Source of the DNA: Dehalococcoidia bacterium | GTDB lineage: Bacteria > Chloroflexota > Dehalococcoidia > DSTF01 > JALHUB01 | Assembly (NCBI GenBank): GCA_030018455.1 | Contig: JASEFU010000012.1 | Coordinates: 1 to 37,945, forward strand | Reading direction: 5' to 3' | Length of the DNA: 37,945 bases | Shown: one piece after another, positions 22,101 to 31,953 of the stretch | Position numbering within the stretch: the stretch's first letter is position 1 | Layout of the letters: each line of letters begins with the position of its first letter | Program-made: the position numbers and the translations under genes | The notes under the pieces: model-generated | Told to the model about the DNA's origin: nothing | The model's input: only the letters and a program-made list of their open reading frames with translations | Database searches by the model: none

Positions 22101-22786
22101 GGCTGATTCTCCTCTTGTGCTGTCTGCTCCGGCAGCTCGCCTTCTTCAGTCACGGCGGCCTGCGCGGTGGCCTCCTTTTCGATGTCAGCCGTCTCCGGCG
22201 TTTGTTCTGCTTCTGCAACGCCTGTCTCTGTCTCCGCCGTCTGCTCCCCTTCCGTCACGGCCGTCGGAGGCGCCTGTTCCTCTACGGCGGCCTTCTCCGG
22301 CTCGGCAGAGGGCGCCTTCGCTTTCGCTTCCGACGGAGCGACCGCGGCCGGCGGCGCGCCCCTCTTCCCCGCGCGGACCTGCGCCTCGTGCGGGTGTTCG
22401 GGGCCGGCGTAGACCTTCAGATGGCGCCGCAGCTTCGCGCCCAGCCGGTTGTGCGGCAACATGCCCCGAACGGCGTTCTCGATGACGCGGGTCGGGCGGG
22501 TGGCCATCATCTTTTCAAGCGTCGTCTCTTTGAGCCCGCCCGGGTACATCGAGTGGCGGTAGTAGATCTTCTCGCGCATCTTGTTCTTGCCGGTGATGCG
22601 CACGCGGGCGGCGTTCACGACGACAACGAAGTCACGCATGTCGAGGTGAGGCGTGAAGTTGGGCCGGTGCTTGCCCCGCAGCAGCGACGCCACGCGCGCC
22701 GCCACGCGCCCGAGCGACTGGTCGGCGGCGTCCACCACGTGCCACTGAGGGACGATCTCTTTCGCCTTAACGCTGTATGTCTTCAT
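22097..22786 (-). CDS. rplM: Ribosomal protein L13 with long acidic C-terminal extension
   Basis: A 229-residue protein. Residues 1-140 are a normal L13 ([65 protein letters not shown]). L13 binds 23S rRNA early in 50S assembly. From about residue 145 a low-complexity tail rich in Ala, Glu, Thr and Pro adds some 85 residues, where most L13 proteins end. The ATG at 22786 precedes the conserved KTYSVKA. The start overlaps the truA end by 20 bases. Confidence 0.95.
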   Translation of the reverse strand: MKTYSVKAKEIVPQWHVVDAADQSLGRVAARVASLLRGKHRPNFTPHLDMRDFVVVVNAARVRITGKNKMREKIYYRHSMYPGGLKETTLEKMMATRPTRVIENAVRGMLPHNRLGAKLRRHLKVYAGPEHPHEAQVRAGKRGAPPAAVAPSEAKAKAPSAEPEKAAVEEQAPPTAVTEGEQTAETETGVAEAEQTPETADIEKEATAQAAVTEEGELPEQTAQEENQP

Positions 22787-23621
22787 TCTCTGTCTCATCG
22801 CTTATTCTCACGTCGCGGTATGTGACGCGCGCCAGATACAGCCCGTGCGCCGGCGCCGCCGGCCCGGCCTTGCCCGACTCCGGCCGTCGCAGCATCGCCT
22901 CGAAGTCGTCCGGGGCCATGCGCCCGAGCCCGACCTCCACGAGGGCGCCCACCGTCCGGCGGACCTGATGCGGCAGAAAAGCGTCCGCCTCCATCGAGAA
23001 GACGACGATGTCGCCTTTCCGGCGCACCTCCGACCGGTAGACCGTGCGCACGGTGCCCCCTCGCGGGGACGACAGCCTGCCGGCGAACGACGCGAAGTCG
23101 TGCTTACCGGTGAGACAGCCTGCCGCGCGCGCCATCGACGCCGCGTCCAGCGCGTCCGCCACGTGCCACGCGCGATTGCGCAGCAGCGGCGAAGGCGCCG
23201 GGCCATTATAGACCAGATAGCGGTAGAGCCGCCTCCGCGCCTGCCGCCGTGGGTCGAAGCCGGGCGGCGCCTCCAGCGCCCGCTTAACGGCGATGTCGTC
23301 CGGCAGCCAGTGATTGAGGCCGCGACGGAAGACCTCCGTCTCGTGGCGCGCCGGAGTCAGGAATGATGCGACCTGCCCGCAGGCGTGGACGCCGGCGTCG
23401 GTGCGGCCCGCAAAGGCCACCCGATGCCTTTCTCCGGTCAGCTTGTAAAGCGCTTCTTCCAGCTCTTGCTGGACTGTCGGCGCGTTCTTTTGAATTTGCG
23501 ATCCGCCGTAGCGGCTACCATCGTACTCCAGCAGAAGAGCGATGCGCCTCAGCCCCGTCTCTTCCTCTCGCCTGGCGCGCCGGCTGTTTTTTTTCCGCGC
23601 GCCGGCGGCAGGGCCCGGCAT
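22767..23621 (-). CDS. truA: tRNA pseudouridine(38-40) synthase TruA
   Basis: A 284-residue enzyme that isomerises uridines 38-40 of the tRNA anticodon stem. The catalytic aspartate is in [46 protein letters not shown] and [17 protein letters not shown] are also typical. A basic 20-residue N-terminal extension precedes the core. The ATG has AGGAGG four bases upstream. It lies between rplQ and rplM, a common arrangement in Gram-positives and Chloroflexota. Confidence 0.95.
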   Translation of the reverse strand: MPGPAAGARKKNSRRARREEETGLRRIALLLEYDGSRYGGSQIQKNAPTVQQELEEALYKLTGERHRVAFAGRTDAGVHACGQVASFLTPARHETEVFRRGLNHWLPDDIAVKRALEAPPGFDPRRQARRRLYRYLVYNGPAPSPLLRNRAWHVADALDAASMARAAGCLTGKHDFASFAGRLSSPRGGTVRTVYRSEVRRKGDIVVFSMEADAFLPHQVRRTVGALVEVGLGRMAPDDFEAMLRRPESGKAGPAAPAHGLYLARVTYRDVRISDETENEDIQR

Positions 23622-23632
23622 GGCGCCTCCTG

Positions 23633-23983
23633 TCAGACGAGCTCCAGCCGCGCCATCTCCGCGCCGTCGCCGAGGCGGGGCCCCAGCTTCACGATGCGGG
23701 TGTAGCCGCCGTGACGGTCCGAGTAGCGCGGCCCCAGCTCATCGAAGACCTTCTTGACCACGGCGGGGTCGTTCACAACGCGCAGGGCCTGGCGGCGCGA
23801 GTGCAGGCTCCCCTCCTTGCCGAGGGTAATGATCTTCTCGGCCATGCCCCGCACTTCCTTCGCCTTCGCCTCCGTGGTCTGCACCTTCTCGTAGCGCAGC
23901 AGATCGGTGACGAGGCCGCGGAAAAGCGCCTTCCTTTGCGGCGTCGATCTGTCAAACTTGCGGCCGGCAACCCGATGTCTCAT
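23633..23983 (-). CDS. rplQ: Ribosomal protein L17
   Basis: 116 residues, normal length. Conserved start [20 protein letters not shown], then [29 protein letters not shown] and a [22 protein letters not shown] end. It follows rpoA, as in nearly all bacteria. Confidence 0.97.
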   Translation of the reverse strand: MRHRVAGRKFDRSTPQRKALFRGLVTDLLRYEKVQTTEAKAKEVRGMAEKIITLGKEGSLHSRRQALRVVNDPAVVKKVFDELGPRYSDRHGGYTRIVKLGPRLGDGAEMARLELV

Positions 23984-24013
23984 GATTCCGTTCCAGAGAA
24001 GGAGGCCGGAGCG

Positions 24014-25153
24014 TTACTCCTCTTCCGCTCCCCCTTCTTCTTCCTCCTCTCCCTCTGGCTCTTCGCCTTCTCCTTCTTCCTCTTCTTCCTTCAGCCCTGA
24101 GATATCCTTGCCGGAGCGGCGAAGCGCCTGGAGAAGGGCCGCGCCGAGGGCGCCGAGCGATGCGTCTTCCTCCTCTTCCAGGCTGAGCACTTCCTCGCCT
24201 ATGTCCTCGCCTTCCTCCGCTTCCGGTTGCAGGAAGCCCATCTGAACAAGCTTGGCCCTGAGCTCATCGTAGGACTTCCGTCCGAAGTTGCGCAGCGCCA
24301 GCAGCTCGTCCTCGCTCTTCTCCAGCACCTGGCCGACGGTCGTGAAACCGCTTCGCTTCAGGCAGTTGTAGGCGCGCACGGAGAGATTAAGGGCCTCGAT
24401 GGGCGTATTGTAGCGGTCGGGCGTGAGGGCGGCCCCCATGCCGAGGCCGCGCTCCACCATCGCCGGCTGCGGCTTGCCAAGCCGGGCGAACAGCCCGAGT
24501 TGTTCTGTGAGAATGCCCGCGCTCCGGCTGATGGCGTCGACGCCCTTGATCGTGCCGTCCGTCCACACCTCGAGGACGAGGCGGTCGTAGGTGGTCACCT
24601 GGCCGACGCGCGTGCGTTCGACGCGGTAGTTGACCTTGCGCACAGGGGTAAAGATGGCGTCGACGGGGATCACACCGATCGGCAGGCCGTCGCGCTCGCC
24701 CGCGGGCACGTAGCCGTGGCCGGGCTCGACGTTGAACTCGACGGTCAGGTGAGCTTCGTCCGAGTCGAGCGTGGCCAGGTGCTGCTCCGGGTTGACGATC
24801 TCGTAATCGGCGGGCACCTGTATGTCCTGGGCGGTGATGACGCGCTGTCCTGAGGCCTCCAGGTAAAGCTTGGCGGGCCGGTCGGAGAGGGCGCGCAGCC
24901 GGATCCCCTTCACGTTGAGGAGGAACTCGATCGTGTCCTCTTTGACGTGAGGGATGGTGGAGAACTCGTGCTCCACCTCTTCTATCCGCACCGACGTGAC
25001 GGCGGCGCCGGGAAGCGAGCTCAGGAGCACCCTGCGGAGCGCGTTGCCGAGCGTAGTGCCGAATCCCGACTCCAAAGGCTCCGCGACGATCCGGGCATAG
25101 GTGTCATTGCTTTCCTCGATCTCAATCTCCGGGGCCACCAGTCCCGTGTCCAT
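24014..25153 (-). CDS. rpoA: RNA polymerase alpha subunit with acidic tail
   Basis: A 379-residue alpha subunit. The N-terminal assembly domain has RIVAEPLESGFGTTLGNALR and VLLSSLPGAAVTSVRI. The C-terminal domain (about 230-300; TPIEALNLSVRAYNCLKRSGFTTVGQV, LRNFGRKSYDELRAKL) binds UP elements and activators. After it come about 70 extra residues dominated by Glu, absent from most alpha subunits. The ATG at 25153 was chosen over the TTG at 25195 for its GGGAGG site and the usual N-terminus. Confidence 0.96.
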   Translation of the reverse strand: MDTGLVAPEIEIEESNDTYARIVAEPLESGFGTTLGNALRRVLLSSLPGAAVTSVRIEEVEHEFSTIPHVKEDTIEFLLNVKGIRLRALSDRPAKLYLEASGQRVITAQDIQVPADYEIVNPEQHLATLDSDEAHLTVEFNVEPGHGYVPAGERDGLPIGVIPVDAIFTPVRKVNYRVERTRVGQVTTYDRLVLEVWTDGTIKGVDAISRSAGILTEQLGLFARLGKPQPAMVERGLGMGAALTPDRYNTPIEALNLSVRAYNCLKRSGFTTVGQVLEKSEDELLALRNFGRKSYDELRAKLVQMGFLQPEAEEGEDIGEEVLSLEEEEDASLGALGAALLQALRRSGKDISGLKEEEEEGEGEEPEGEEEEEGGAEEE

Positions 25154-25230
25154 GGCGCCCTCCCGATCTGAATCAAAGAATTGCGGAGCGATCAATTATC
25201 CAGCCTCCAGTTGTTTTCGCTGCGGCCCTA

Positions 25231-25854
25231 CTATCGCGAGTAGTACTCTACGATAACCGCCGGGTCGAACTTCGCCCCCGCCTCGACGGCCTCCGGCATG
25301 CGCTGCACCCGCCCGATCATGTTCTCGACGTCCAGGCTCAGCCAGGCGGGTATCTCCCTGCTCTTGACCGTTTCGCTGACCATCTGGAAGTACTCCGTTT
25401 TCTTCCCTGACTCGGTCCAGCTGACGACGTCGCCTTCTCTAACGTGGGCAGACGCGATGTTCGTCTTCCTGCCGTTGAGCGCTATGTGCCCGTGATTGAC
25501 GATCTGGCGGGCCTGCGCGCGGGAATCGGCGAACCCCAGGCGGTAGACGACGTTATCGAGACGGCTTTCGAGCAGCCGGATGAGGTTGTCGCCGGTGATG
25601 CCGGGCCGTCTCACCGCCTCGGCGTAATAGCGCCGGAACTGGCGCTCGAGGACTCCATAAGCGTAGCGCGCCTTCTGCTTTTCGCGAAGCTGAAGCGCGC
25701 GGTCGGAGATGCGACGACGGCGGGCTATCCGGTAGCCGGGCGGCTGGGTGCGCCGCTGCAGGGCGCACTTCGACGCGCAGCTATCGCCCTTGAGGAGCAG
25801 GGGCTCCCCGTAGCGGCGGCATATTCGACACCTTGGTCCGCGATATCTTGCCAT
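25231..25854 (-). CDS. rpsD: Ribosomal protein S4, zinc-binding form
   Basis: 207 residues. The N-terminal cysteines (RCRICRRYGEPLLLKGDSC and ASKC) form the zinc site of the C+ form of S4. The S4 RNA-binding domain is LESRLDNVVYRLGFADSRAQARQ, then VNHGHIALNGRKTN. S4 nucleates 30S assembly. The ATG at 25854 starts the universal ARYRGPRC. Confidence 0.97.
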   Translation of the reverse strand: MARYRGPRCRICRRYGEPLLLKGDSCASKCALQRRTQPPGYRIARRRRISDRALQLREKQKARYAYGVLERQFRRYYAEAVRRPGITGDNLIRLLESRLDNVVYRLGFADSRAQARQIVNHGHIALNGRKTNIASAHVREGDVVSWTESGKKTEYFQMVSETVKSREIPAWLSLDVENMIGRVQRMPEAVEAGAKFDPAVIVEYYSR

Positions 25855-25880
25855 TAAGAACCTATCTCCTTCAGCCGCCC

Positions 25881-26276
25881 TTATACGCGCCTGCGCTTGG
25901 GAGGGCGGCAACCGTTGTGCGGTATGGGGGTAACGTCGCGGATGCTGAGGACGGAGAGTCCGGCGCTCTGGAGAGCGCGGATCGCGGCCTCGCGACCGCT
26001 GCCGGGCCCCTTGACGTAGACATCGACCTGGCGCATGCCGTGATCCATCGCCTTGCGCGCGGCCTGCTGAGCGGCGAGCTGCGCGGCGTAGGGCGTGCTC
26101 TTTCGCGAGCCCTTGAACCCGGATGAGCCGGAACTGCTCCAGGCGATGGTGTTTCCCGCCGGGTCGGTCATCGTTATCAGGGTGTTGTTGAAGGTGGACT
26201 GGATGTAAGCCCGGCCGCGGGGGATGGACTTGCGTTCCCGTCTCCTCGTCCTGGGTTTGCCTTTCTTGTCGGCCAC
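25881..26276 (-). CDS. rpsK: Ribosomal protein S11
   Basis: 131 residues. [34 protein letters not shown] and [17 protein letters not shown] are conserved, with the [15 protein letters not shown] end. The GTG at 26276 gives the expected N-terminus. The frame is open upstream into rpsM, but that part is not S11. Confidence 0.96.
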   Translation of the reverse strand: MADKKGKPRTRRRERKSIPRGRAYIQSTFNNTLITMTDPAGNTIAWSSSGSSGFKGSRKSTPYAAQLAAQQAARKAMDHGMRQVDVYVKGPGSGREAAIRALQSAGLSVLSIRDVTPIPHNGCRPPKRRRV

Positions 26277-26292
26277 GTTACTTCCGCCTCTC

Positions 26293-26676
26293 TTACTTCT
26301 TGGCCGCCGAGCGACGCTTGCCGGCAACGGTGCGGCGCGCGCCCCGCTTGGTGCGGGCGTTGGTGCGGGTGCGCTGTCCGCGCACGGGCAGCCCGCGCCG
26401 GTGCCTGATGCCGCGATAGCAGTTGATCTCTATCAGCCGCTGTATGTTCTGTCGCACCTCACGGCGCAGATCGCCCTCGACCATGTACCCGCGGTCGATC
26501 ACCTCGCGGATGCGGTTGATCTCGTCATCGGTCAGGTCGCGCACCTTAACGGCTGGATCGACCTTTGTCTGGGCGAGGATCTTTTCCGCCTGTGAGCGGC
26601 CGATGCCGTAGATGTACGTGAGCGACACGCCCACCTTCTTGTCATTCGGGATATCGACTCCCGCGATACGGGCCAT
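26293..26676 (-). CDS. rpsM: Ribosomal protein S13
   Basis: 127 residues. [15 protein letters not shown], the [14 protein letters not shown] helix-hairpin segment and the [22 protein letters not shown] tail that contacts the A- and P-site tRNAs. It sits between rpmJ and rpsK, the standard order. Confidence 0.97.
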   Translation of the reverse strand: MARIAGVDIPNDKKVGVSLTYIYGIGRSQAEKILAQTKVDPAVKVRDLTDDEINRIREVIDRGYMVEGDLRREVRQNIQRLIEINCYRGIRHRRGLPVRGQRTRTNARTKRGARRTVAGKRRSAAKK

Positions 26677-26716
26677 AATTCCTCCTCTCCCTGCCGGGAC
26701 AGGGCAGCGTGCCGCC

Positions 26717-26830
26717 CTATCCCTGGCGCTGCTTGTGCTTGGGATTAGGACAGATGACCATGAGCACGCCGCGCCGCTTGACGATGCGGCACTTCTCGCA
26801 GCGCACCTTGACCGATGCTCTCACTTTCAT
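26717..26830 (-). CDS. rpmJ: Ribosomal protein L36 (zinc form)
   Basis: 37 residues, a normal L36. [19 protein letters not shown], then [16 protein letters not shown]. The zinc ligands are C11, C14 and C27 with the final His. ATG at 26830, TAG at 26719-26717. It lies between infA and rpsM, as usual. Confidence 0.96.
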   Translation of the reverse strand: MKVRASVKVRCEKCRIVKRRGVLMVICPNPKHKQRQG

Positions 26831-26859
26831 CTCTGAGTCCTCTCAGGACCCCCGTTTCG

Positions 26860-27078
26860 TTACTTGAACCGGTAGGTTATTCGTCCTCTCGTCAGGTCAT
26901 ACGGCGAAAGCTCAACCAAGACGCGGTCGCCCGGCAAGATCCTTATGAAGTTGAGCCGTATCTTTCCTGAGACGTGGGTGAGGACGCGATGCCCGTTAGC
27001 GAGCTCAACGCGGAACATGGCGTTGGGCAGGGCTTCTTTCACCACGCCTTCTACTTCGATTGTCTCTTTCTTCGGCAT
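26860..27078 (-). CDS. infA: Translation initiation factor IF-1
   Basis: 72 residues, a single OB-fold. [20 protein letters not shown] and [18 protein letters not shown] are family-typical. IF-1 sits in the 30S A site during initiation. It follows map after a short gap and precedes rpmJ. Confidence 0.97.
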   Translation of the reverse strand: MPKKETIEVEGVVKEALPNAMFRVELANGHRVLTHVSGKIRLNFIRILPGDRVLVELSPYDLTRGRITYRFK

Positions 27079-27109
27079 AACCTCCCCGAAGGGTCGTGTG
27101 CGCCGCCGC

Positions 27110-27859
27110 TCAGGGCAGCGTCAGTATCGTCGCGCCATCCTTGTCGATGGCGATGGTATGTTCGAAATGGGCCGAAAGCTTCCCATCGATAGTGCTTACC
27201 GTCCAGTTGTCGGCGTGCCGTTTTGTCCGCCAGTCGCCGGCGTTCACCATGGGCTCGAGGGCAAGCACCATCCCCTTTCTCAAGACAGGCCCCCTGTCGG
27301 GCGGGCCGAAGTTCGGCACCTGCGGCTCTTCGTGCATCTTGCGCCCGACGCCGTGCCCGACGTACTCGCGCACGACCGAGTAGCCGTTTGATTCCGCTTC
27401 CCTCTGTATGGCGTGCGAGATGGCCCCCAGAGGCACGCCATCGCGCGCTGCCTCTATTCCTTTGTAAAGCGCTCTTTCGGTGACCTCGATGAGCCGCGCC
27501 GCCTCCGGGCTGACCTTCCCCACAGGCACGGTTACCGCGGCGTCGCCCACAAAGCCCTTGTACGTGGCGCCGAGGTCGATGCTGACGATGTCGCCCTCCT
27601 GGAGCACCCTCTCGTCCGGTATCCCGTGGACGACCTCATCGTTCACCGAGACACAGACGCTGGCCGGGTAGCCCTGGTAGCCCAGAAAGGTAGGCGTGGC
27701 GCCGCGGGCCGCGAACTCGCGCCTCACTACCCTGTCGAGTTCCTTCTCCTTGAGTCCCGGCCTGACCTCCCTTGTCAGTATCTGGAGGACCTGCGCGACT
27801 ATGCGCCCTGCCTCCCGTATTATTTCGATTTCGTCGTCCGACTTTATGATTATGGGCAT
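27110..27859 (-). CDS. map: Methionine aminopeptidase, type I
   Basis: A 249-residue metalloprotease that removes the starting methionine from new proteins. Metal ligands are visible in order: the two Asp in [19 protein letters not shown], His in [14 protein letters not shown], Glu in [10 protein letters not shown] and Glu in AHFEHTIAI. No SH3-type N-terminal extension is present, which marks the plain class Ia form. It follows adk directly. Confidence 0.97.
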   Translation of the reverse strand: MPIIIKSDDEIEIIREAGRIVAQVLQILTREVRPGLKEKELDRVVRREFAARGATPTFLGYQGYPASVCVSVNDEVVHGIPDERVLQEGDIVSIDLGATYKGFVGDAAVTVPVGKVSPEAARLIEVTERALYKGIEAARDGVPLGAISHAIQREAESNGYSVVREYVGHGVGRKMHEEPQVPNFGPPDRGPVLRKGMVLALEPMVNAGDWRTKRHADNWTVSTIDGKLSAHFEHTIAIDKDGATILTLP

Positions 27860-27864
27860 CGCGG

Positions 27865-28527
27865 CTACACGGCTCCGCGAGAGGCCGCTCCGATCGCCCT
27901 CAGAAGGTCGCGCGCTACCTCTTCCGCCTCTCGCCCGCCGTCGACCTCCGTCAGCTTCCCCTGACCTCGGTAGAAATCGATCAGGGGAGCGGTCTGCTGG
28001 TTGTAGACGGCGAGCCGGTTCCTGACCGTTTCCGGCTTGTCGTCGTCCCGCTGGTAGAGATCACCGCCGCATTTGTCGCAGCGGCCGCGCTCCCTAGGCG
28101 GATTGAACGACTCGTGATAGACGGCGCCGCACTGGCGGCACGTCCAGCGACCGCCGAGGCGCCGCACGACCTCCTCTTCTCCGACGTTTATGTACAGCAC
28201 CTGATCGACCGCCTGCCCGCGCGCCGAGAGCGCCTCGTCGAGGGCGCGCGCCTGCTCCGTTGTGCGCGGAAAGCCGTCGAGCAGGACGCCCTGCGCCGTG
28301 TCCGGGCGGCCTATGCGGTCGAGCAGCATCCGCACCGTCAGGTCGTCGGGCACAAGCTCGCCGCGGCCGACGTACGCCTGCGCTTGCTTGCCCAGCTCCG
28401 TCTGGTTGCGGATGTTCTCCCGAAAAAGGTCGCCCGTGGCGATGTGAACAACGCCGGTGCGGGCCACGATAGCCTCCGCTTGTGTGCCCTTGCCCGCGCC
28501 GGGCGGCCCCAGGAGTATCAGGAACAA
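27865..28527 (-). CDS. adk: Adenylate kinase, zinc-lid form
   Basis: A 220-residue kinase balancing ATP, ADP and AMP. P-loop LLGPPGAGKGTQ near the start, ATGDLFREN (AMP site), and VLLDGFPRTTEQA. The lid carries two Cys pairs, CRQC and CDKC, so it binds zinc as in Gram-positives. TTG at 28527 is the likely start, directly before FLILLGPP. The open frame runs further upstream inside secY, but that part is a shadow. Confidence 0.95.
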   Translation of the reverse strand: MFLILLGPPGAGKGTQAEAIVARTGVVHIATGDLFRENIRNQTELGKQAQAYVGRGELVPDDLTVRMLLDRIGRPDTAQGVLLDGFPRTTEQARALDEALSARGQAVDQVLYINVGEEEVVRRLGGRWTCRQCGAVYHESFNPPRERGRCDKCGGDLYQRDDDKPETVRNRLAVYNQQTAPLIDFYRGQGKLTEVDGGREAEEVARDLLRAIGAASRGAV

Positions 28528-28544
28528 GACCTTTCCCTTATATT

Positions 28545-29876
28545 CTAGCGTATAAAGCCCGCGTAGTTCCTCATCAGAAGCTGCGCTTCGAGTTGTTTCA
28601 TGGTATCGAGTACAACGCCGACAACGATGAGCAGGCCGGTGCTGCTTATCGTGAGCGCCTGGACGTCCGTAAACGAGGTGGCAATGTACGGCACGACGGC
28701 TACGAACCCCAGGAAGAGGGCGCCCGCCCACGTGATCCGCACCAGCACCCGCATGATGTAGTCCTGCGTGGGCCGTCCCGGCCTTATGCCGGGCACGAAC
28801 CCGCCCTGTCGCTGCAGGTTCTCCGCCAGGTTCTGCTGCTGAAAGATGACCAGCGTGTAGAAGAAGGCGAAGGCGACCACGAGCACGAAGACCATGACAT
28901 AGTAGGGAGCGTTGCCGGGGCTGAACGTGCCGGAAATGAACTGGGCAACGTTGCGCACCCACTCCGTGTTCGAACTCTCGAATGACTGGGCGACGGTGGC
29001 GGGAAAGACCACGAGCGAAAAGGCGAAGATGAGCGGGATCATGCCGGCGGAGTTGACGCGCAGCGGAATGTGCGTCTGACCGGACTGACGGTACATGCGG
29101 CCGCCGCGGAACATGCTGCGGGCAAACTGCACCGGAACACGCCTCTGCGCCTCGTAAAAGTAGACGATGAGACCAACCAGGGCCACGCCGAGCACAGCCA
29201 GCAACCCGATGCCGGCGAGACCGGCGTCGGAGTTGGCGATGCTGGGCAGCAGCGAGGGCATGCCCGCTACGATGCCTCCAAAGATGATCAGCGAGATGCC
29301 GTTGCCGATGCCGTTCTCGGTTATGAGCTCGCCCAGCCAGACGAGGAACATCGTCCCGGCGGCCATCGAGGCGACGGCGGCGAACGTGGGCAGGGCCTCG
29401 TCGCCGGAGAAGCCGATGCCGCTGATCGCCCCGAACCTTTCGAGCACCAGGAGCTGGCTGTAGCCCTGCAATACCGCCAGGGGCACCGTCATCCAGTGGG
29501 TGTAGAGCGTGATCTTGTTGCGCCCCTGCTCCCCTTCCTTCGAGAGGGCCTGCAACGCGGGCACGATGGGGATGAGGAGCTGCATGATAATCGTCGCCGT
29601 GATGTACGGATAGACGCCCATCGCCGCCACGCTCAGGCGCCTGAGCGCCCCGCCGCTGAAGAGGTTGAGGAACCCGAGCACGGCATTGCCCTCGAACACG
29701 TCCTTGAGCTGGTCGGGGTCCACGCCCGGGATCGGCACGTGAGCGACGAAGCGGAAGACCGTCAGAATGCCGAACGTGAAAAGAAGGCGCTTCCGGATGT
29801 CCGGCTGCTGAAACGCCTCGATGACCGCCGTCAGGAGACGCGGCATGACGGGCTGCGACGCGGTCCTAGTCGCCAC
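28545..29876 (-). CDS. secY: Protein translocase subunit SecY
   Basis: A 443-residue channel protein with about ten membrane helices. Conserved segments: RKRLLFTFGILTVFRFVAHVPIPGVD, LNLFSGGALRRLSVAAMGVYPYITATIIMQLL, and the cytoplasmic loop with FVPGIRPGRPTQDYI, where ribosomes and SecA dock. SecY forms the pore of SecYEG. GTG at 29876 overlaps the L15 end by 11 bases. An ATG at 29846 (MPRLL) is an alternative start. Confidence 0.96.
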   Translation of the reverse strand: MATRTASQPVMPRLLTAVIEAFQQPDIRKRLLFTFGILTVFRFVAHVPIPGVDPDQLKDVFEGNAVLGFLNLFSGGALRRLSVAAMGVYPYITATIIMQLLIPIVPALQALSKEGEQGRNKITLYTHWMTVPLAVLQGYSQLLVLERFGAISGIGFSGDEALPTFAAVASMAAGTMFLVWLGELITENGIGNGISLIIFGGIVAGMPSLLPSIANSDAGLAGIGLLAVLGVALVGLIVYFYEAQRRVPVQFARSMFRGGRMYRQSGQTHIPLRVNSAGMIPLIFAFSLVVFPATVAQSFESSNTEWVRNVAQFISGTFSPGNAPYYVMVFVLVVAFAFFYTLVIFQQQNLAENLQRQGGFVPGIRPGRPTQDYIMRVLVRITWAGALFLGFVAVVPYIATSFTDVQALTISSTGLLIVVGVVLDTMKQLEAQLLMRNYAGFIR

Positions 29877-30321
29877 GCGCCACCTCCTCGACAGTGCCTC
29901 CCGCCGCCTCTATCTTGCGACGCGCGCTCTCCGAGAACCTGTGCGCGCGCACCGTCACCGGCACGCCGATCTCGCCCGTTCCGAGCACCTTGACCGGCGC
30001 GCGGCGGCTCTTCACCAGCCGCGCCTCGAGGAGCGACTCAGGCGTGACTTCGGCGCCGGCGGGAAAACGCGCGAGATGCGATACGTCCACTGTCTGGTAC
30101 TCCACGCGAAAGATGTTGGTGAAGCCGCGCTTACGGGCCATCCGCCGGATGAGGGGGAGCTGTCCACCCTCAAAGCCGAGACGGGGCCCGCCGCCGGCGC
30201 GCGCCTTCTGGCCCTTCAGGCCTTTGCCGGAGTAGGTGCCGTGACCGCTGCCGTTGCCGCGCCCCACCCGCTTTCGGGGGCGGCGCGCGCCTTCCGGCGG
30301 CTTCAGTCCGTGCTGCTCCAC
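29866..30321 (-). CDS. rplO: Ribosomal protein L15
   Basis: 151 residues. KPPEGARRPRKRVGRGNGSG and TYSGKGLKGQKARAGG form the conserved basic arm, followed by FEGGQLPLIRRMARKRGFTN. It precedes secY with overlap, as in the standard spc operon. Confidence 0.97.
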   Translation of the reverse strand: MEQHGLKPPEGARRPRKRVGRGNGSGHGTYSGKGLKGQKARAGGGPRLGFEGGQLPLIRRMARKRGFTNIFRVEYQTVDVSHLARFPAGAEVTPESLLEARLVKSRRAPVKVLGTGEIGVPVTVRAHRFSESARRKIEAAGGTVEEVARGD

Positions 30322-30324
30322 CAG

Positions 30325-30507
30325 CTACTCCTCCTCCACACTGATAAGATGTTGCACCTTCTGTATCATACCACGCACAGCCGGCGAGTCTTCGTGAACG
30401 ACGGTTTGTCCCAGGCGCCGCAGACCCAGGGCGCGGATCGTCCGCTTCTGGTCGAGGCGGTACCCGATGGCGCTCTTCCTCCAGGTTATCTTAAGCGCCG
30501 GCGCCAC
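30325..30507 (-). CDS. rpmD: Ribosomal protein L30
   Basis: 60 residues. [20 protein letters not shown] and [23 protein letters not shown] are typical. GTG start at 30507 with GGGAGG six bases upstream, overlapping the end of rpsE by 17 bases. Confidence 0.95.
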   Translation of the reverse strand: MAPALKITWRKSAIGYRLDQKRTIRALGLRRLGQTVVHEDSPAVRGMIQKVQHLISVEEE

Positions 30508-31018
30508 TCTCCACCTCCCGAGCGCGGGCGACGGCGAGACGTCGCGCCCGCACGGCGTTCGGGTCCCTGAGCCGCGACAGGCCCAGCATCGTCGCCTTCA
30601 CGACGTTGATGGGGTTGTCGCTGCCCAGCGATTTCGCAAGCACGTCCTTGATCCCCGCCGCTTCGACGATGGCGCGCACGCCGCCCCCGGCAATAACGCC
30701 GGTGCCCGGAGCGGCTGGCTTCAGCAGCACTTCGGCGGCGCAATACTTGCTCAGCACCTCGTGCGGTATGGTGGTGCCGGAAAGCGGAACGTCGACGAGG
30801 CTCTTGCGGGCGATGGCAGAACCCTTCCGGATCGCCTCGGCGACCTCGCGGGCCTTGCCCATGCCGAACCCGACCCTGCCCCTCCCGTCGCCCACGACGA
30901 CGATGGCGCTGAAGTGAAAACGGCGTCCCCCCTTCACCACCTTTGCCACGCGGTTGATGTTGATCACCTTTTCCGAGAGTTCCGGCTCAGCCGCCTGTAC
31001 CTGCTCCGCTGTCACCAT
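30491..31018 (-). CDS. rpsE: Ribosomal protein S5
   Basis: 175 residues. [20 protein letters not shown] and [17 protein letters not shown] (S5 double-stranded RNA domain), then [21 protein letters not shown]5 guards decoding accuracy. ATG at 31018 was chosen because GAGG lies nine bases upstream. A TTG at 31024 is too close to it. Confidence 0.96.
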   Translation of the reverse strand: MVTAEQVQAAEPELSEKVININRVAKVVKGGRRFHFSAIVVVGDGRGRVGFGMGKAREVAEAIRKGSAIARKSLVDVPLSGTTIPHEVLSKYCAAEVLLKPAAPGTGVIAGGGVRAIVEAAGIKDVLAKSLGSDNPINVVKATMLGLSRLRDPNAVRARRLAVARAREVESGAGA

Positions 31019-31029
31019 TCGCAATACCT

Positions 31030-31398
31030 CTAGAACTTCAGGCCGGCCGCCCGCGCCGCTTCCGCCAGGGCCTTCACCCGGCCGTGAAACTTGTAGCCGC
31101 CGCGGTCGAAGACGACCTGTTGTATTCCCTTCTCAATAGCGCGCCGCCCGATGAGCTCTCCGACGAGGCCGGCGATATTTGTCTTCGTCTTGCTGTCCAT
31201 CCGACTCCGCACCGCCTGTTCGAGGTCAGAAGCGGCGACAAGGGTACGGCCGGAGTCGTCGTCTATTACCTGCGCATAGATGTGCGAGAGGCTGCGGAAG
31301 ACAGCGAGGCGCGGCCTTCCGGGGGTGCCCTTGACCCTGCGTCTCACCCTCTTATGACGCCTCTTCCTGGCAGCTACGGCGGTCCTCTCTTCTGCCAT
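31030..31398 (-). CDS. rplR: Ribosomal protein L18
   Basis: 122 residues. [26 protein letters not shown]-type basic start (5S rRNA contact), [20 protein letters not shown] and [20 protein letters not shown]. It binds 5S rRNA with L5. Confidence 0.97.
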   Translation of the reverse strand: MAEERTAVAARKRRHKRVRRRVKGTPGRPRLAVFRSLSHIYAQVIDDDSGRTLVAASDLEQAVRSRMDSKTKTNIAGLVGELIGRRAIEKGIQQVVFDRGGYKFHGRVKALAEAARAAGLKF

Positions 31399-31404
31399 CT
31401 CTCT

Positions 31405-31953
31405 TTATCCTCGCGCGGCCTTGCCAGCCTTACCGGCCTTCCGCCGCACATACTCGCCGGCGTAGCGGATGCCCTTGCCCTTGTAGGGCTCCGGCGGCCG
31501 CAGGGCGCGAATATCAGCGGCTACCTGGCCGACCATCTCTTTATCGCTGCCGCGCACGTGGACGCGGTTCGTGCCTTCGGCATCGAACGTTATGCCCGGC
31601 GGCGGCGCGACTTCCACCGGGTGGGAGAAGCCGAGGCTGAGAACGATGTTGTCGCCGCGCTTCTCGACGCGGTAGCCCACGCCGTGGAACTCGAGCGTCT
31701 TCGTGAAGCCGTCGCTCACCCCTTGCACCATGTTGGCGATGAGGCTGCGCGTCAGCCCGTGAAGGGCGCGCTGCTGCGGGCTGTCGTTCTCGCGCTCCAC
31801 CGTGATGATGTTGCCCTCCTGGCGCACCGACATCAGGGGCGAGACTTCGCGGGAAAGCTCTCCCCGCGGGCCGCGAACGGTGACGCGGCCGCCCTCGATG
31901 CTCACCTGCACCTTGTCGGGTATCGTTATCGGTAGCCGTCCTACTCTGGACAT
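31405..31953 (-). CDS. rplF: Ribosomal protein L6
   Basis: 182 residues. MSRVGRLPITIPDKVQVSIE, VTVRGPRGELSRE, and the second domain with ALRPPEPYKGKGIRYAGEYV. The ATG at 31953 has AGGTGG close upstream. The longer open frame to 31983 is not conserved. An unusual 163-base gap separates it from rpsH. Confidence 0.96.
   Translation of the reverse strand: MSRVGRLPITIPDKVQVSIEGGRVTVRGPRGELSREVSPLMSVRQEGNIITVERENDSPQQRALHGLTRSLIANMVQGVSDGFTKTLEFHGVGYRVEKRGDNIVLSLGFSHPVEVAPPPGITFDAEGTNRVHVRGSDKEMVGQVAADIRALRPPEPYKGKGIRYAGEYVRRKAGKAGKAARG

Noticed and set aside
28528-28962. Upstream extension of the adk reading frame
   Set aside because: It lies within secY in another frame and lacks conservation. 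Adenylate kinase proper begins at the P-loop strand just after 28527.
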